Assembly (NCBI GenBank): GCA_016790425.1
Contig: JAEUPF010000167.1
Coordinates: 1 to 33,303, forward strand
DNA length: 33,303 bases
Reading direction: 5' to 3'
DNA from: Rubrivivax sp.
GTDB lineage: Bacteria; Pseudomonadota; Gammaproteobacteria; Burkholderiales; Burkholderiaceae_C
Part shown: piece after piece, positions 32,868 to 33,303 of the stretch
Position numbering within the stretch: the first letter of the stretch is position 1
Layout: every line of letters starts with the position of its first letter
Position numbers and translations under genes: made by a program
Notes under the pieces: model-generated
Told to the model about the DNA's origin: nothing
Databases searched by the model: none
What the model saw: only the letters and a program-made list of their open reading frames with translations

Positions 32868-33303
32868 GGATCGTCTACTTCGCCGACGGTCCCTGGGCGC
32901 ACCGCGCGCTCGAACGGATCCTCGCCGACCCGCGCTTCGAGATCGCCTGCATCGTGCCGCGCTTCGACACGCGCGACCCCGTGCTCGCCGGCTTCGCGCA
33001 ACGCCTGCACGTCGACTTCCTGCCGCTGGCGAACGTCAACGACCCGGCCAGCATCGAGCAGCTGGGCCGCTACGACGCCGCGCTCTTCGTCTCGATGTCG
33101 TACAACCAGATCTTCCGCGCCCCGCTGATCGCCGCCGCGCCGCAGGGCCTCATCAACTGCCACGCCGGCGCACTGCCCTTCTACCGCGGCCGCAACATCC
33201 TCAACTGGGCGTTGATCAACGGCGCGAAGCAGTTCGGCGTCACCGTGCACCATGTCGACCAGGGGATCGACACCGGCGACATCATCCTGCAGCGCCACGC
33301 CGC
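32864..33303 (+). CDS. Sugar N-formyltransferase, N-terminal part (cut by window end)
   Basis: At least 146 residues are visible and belong to the formyltransferase family that uses N10-formyl-tetrahydrofolate. The catalytic set is intact: Asn98 and His100 in LINCHAGALPFYRGRN, and Asp136 in QGIDTGDII, spaced 38 residues from the Asn as in ArnA, whose formyltransferase domain has Asn102, His104 and Asp140. The Rossmann N-terminus (MRIVYFADGPW) is present. It is not likely Fmt, which sits with def; here it overlaps legI by 4 nt (ATGA) in a sugar pathway. It may formylate the C4 amine left by LegC. The 3' end lies beyond 33303. Confidence 0.87.
   Translation, partial: MRIVYFADGPWAHRALERILADPRFEIACIVPRFDTRDPVLAGFAQRLHVDFLPLANVNDPASIEQLGRYDAALFVSMSYNQIFRAPLIAAAPQGLINCHAGALPFYRGRNILNWALINGAKQFGVTVHHVDQGIDTGDIILQRHA

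Noticed and set aside
32864-33303. Methionyl-tRNA formyltransferase (fmt)
   Set aside because: Same superfamily and catalytic residues, but it overlaps legI in a sugar operon, lacks a def neighbour, and its N-terminus resembles sugar formyltransferases.

Overview
The window is chromosomal DNA from a very GC-rich betaproteobacterium. The gene order and protein sequences fit Burkholderiales, probably the Rubrivivax/Leptothrix/Methylibium side of the order; that placement is inferred from family knowledge, not from a search. No tRNA, rRNA, CRISPR array, insertion sequence or phage gene was recognised.

Positions 1-138 hold the C-terminal tail of a plus-strand gene, possibly ribonuclease E. A convergent spacer with five tandem copies of a 15-bp repeat follows. 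From 339 to 20296 lies one long minus-strand run of about twenty tightly packed housekeeping genes, many overlapping by 1-4 nt. In transcription order these are yceD, rpmF, plsX, fabH, fabD, fabG, acpP, fabF, a small YgfX-like membrane protein gene, rpoE, rseA, rseB, mucD, then lepA, lepB, a DUF4845 gene, rnc, era, recO, pdxJ, acpS and nagZ. The run joins fatty-acid and phospholipid synthesis to envelope-stress control (sigma-E, its anti-sigma factors and periplasmic protease), then to translation, secretion and RNA processing, and ends with acyl-carrier-protein activation and peptidoglycan recycling. The main break is the 528-nt gap between mucD and lepA. It carries two minus-strand intrinsic terminators, and the second ends what looks like a small-RNA gene of about 65 nt.

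At 20398-21917 two plus-strand genes (a Maf pyrophosphatase and an RsmI-like methyltransferase) are translationally coupled. They converge on the minus-strand pair of an RhlE-type DEAD-box helicase and a WecA/MraY-type sugar-phosphate transferase.

From 24745 to the right edge is the start of a plus-strand surface-polysaccharide locus. It has an outer-membrane export protein, a Wzz/KpsE-type inner-membrane protein, a MarR-type EPS-associated regulator, then legB-, legC-, legG/neuC- and legI/neuB-like genes and a formyltransferase cut by the window end. Together with the divergent WecA-like gene, this predicts a lipid-linked glycan carrying a legionaminic-acid-type nonulosonic acid. The acetyltransferase (LegH) expected for classical legionaminic acid is absent from the visible part and a formyltransferase is present, so an N-formyl derivative is plausible. 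CMP activation, glycosyltransferases, flippase and polymerase must lie outside the window.
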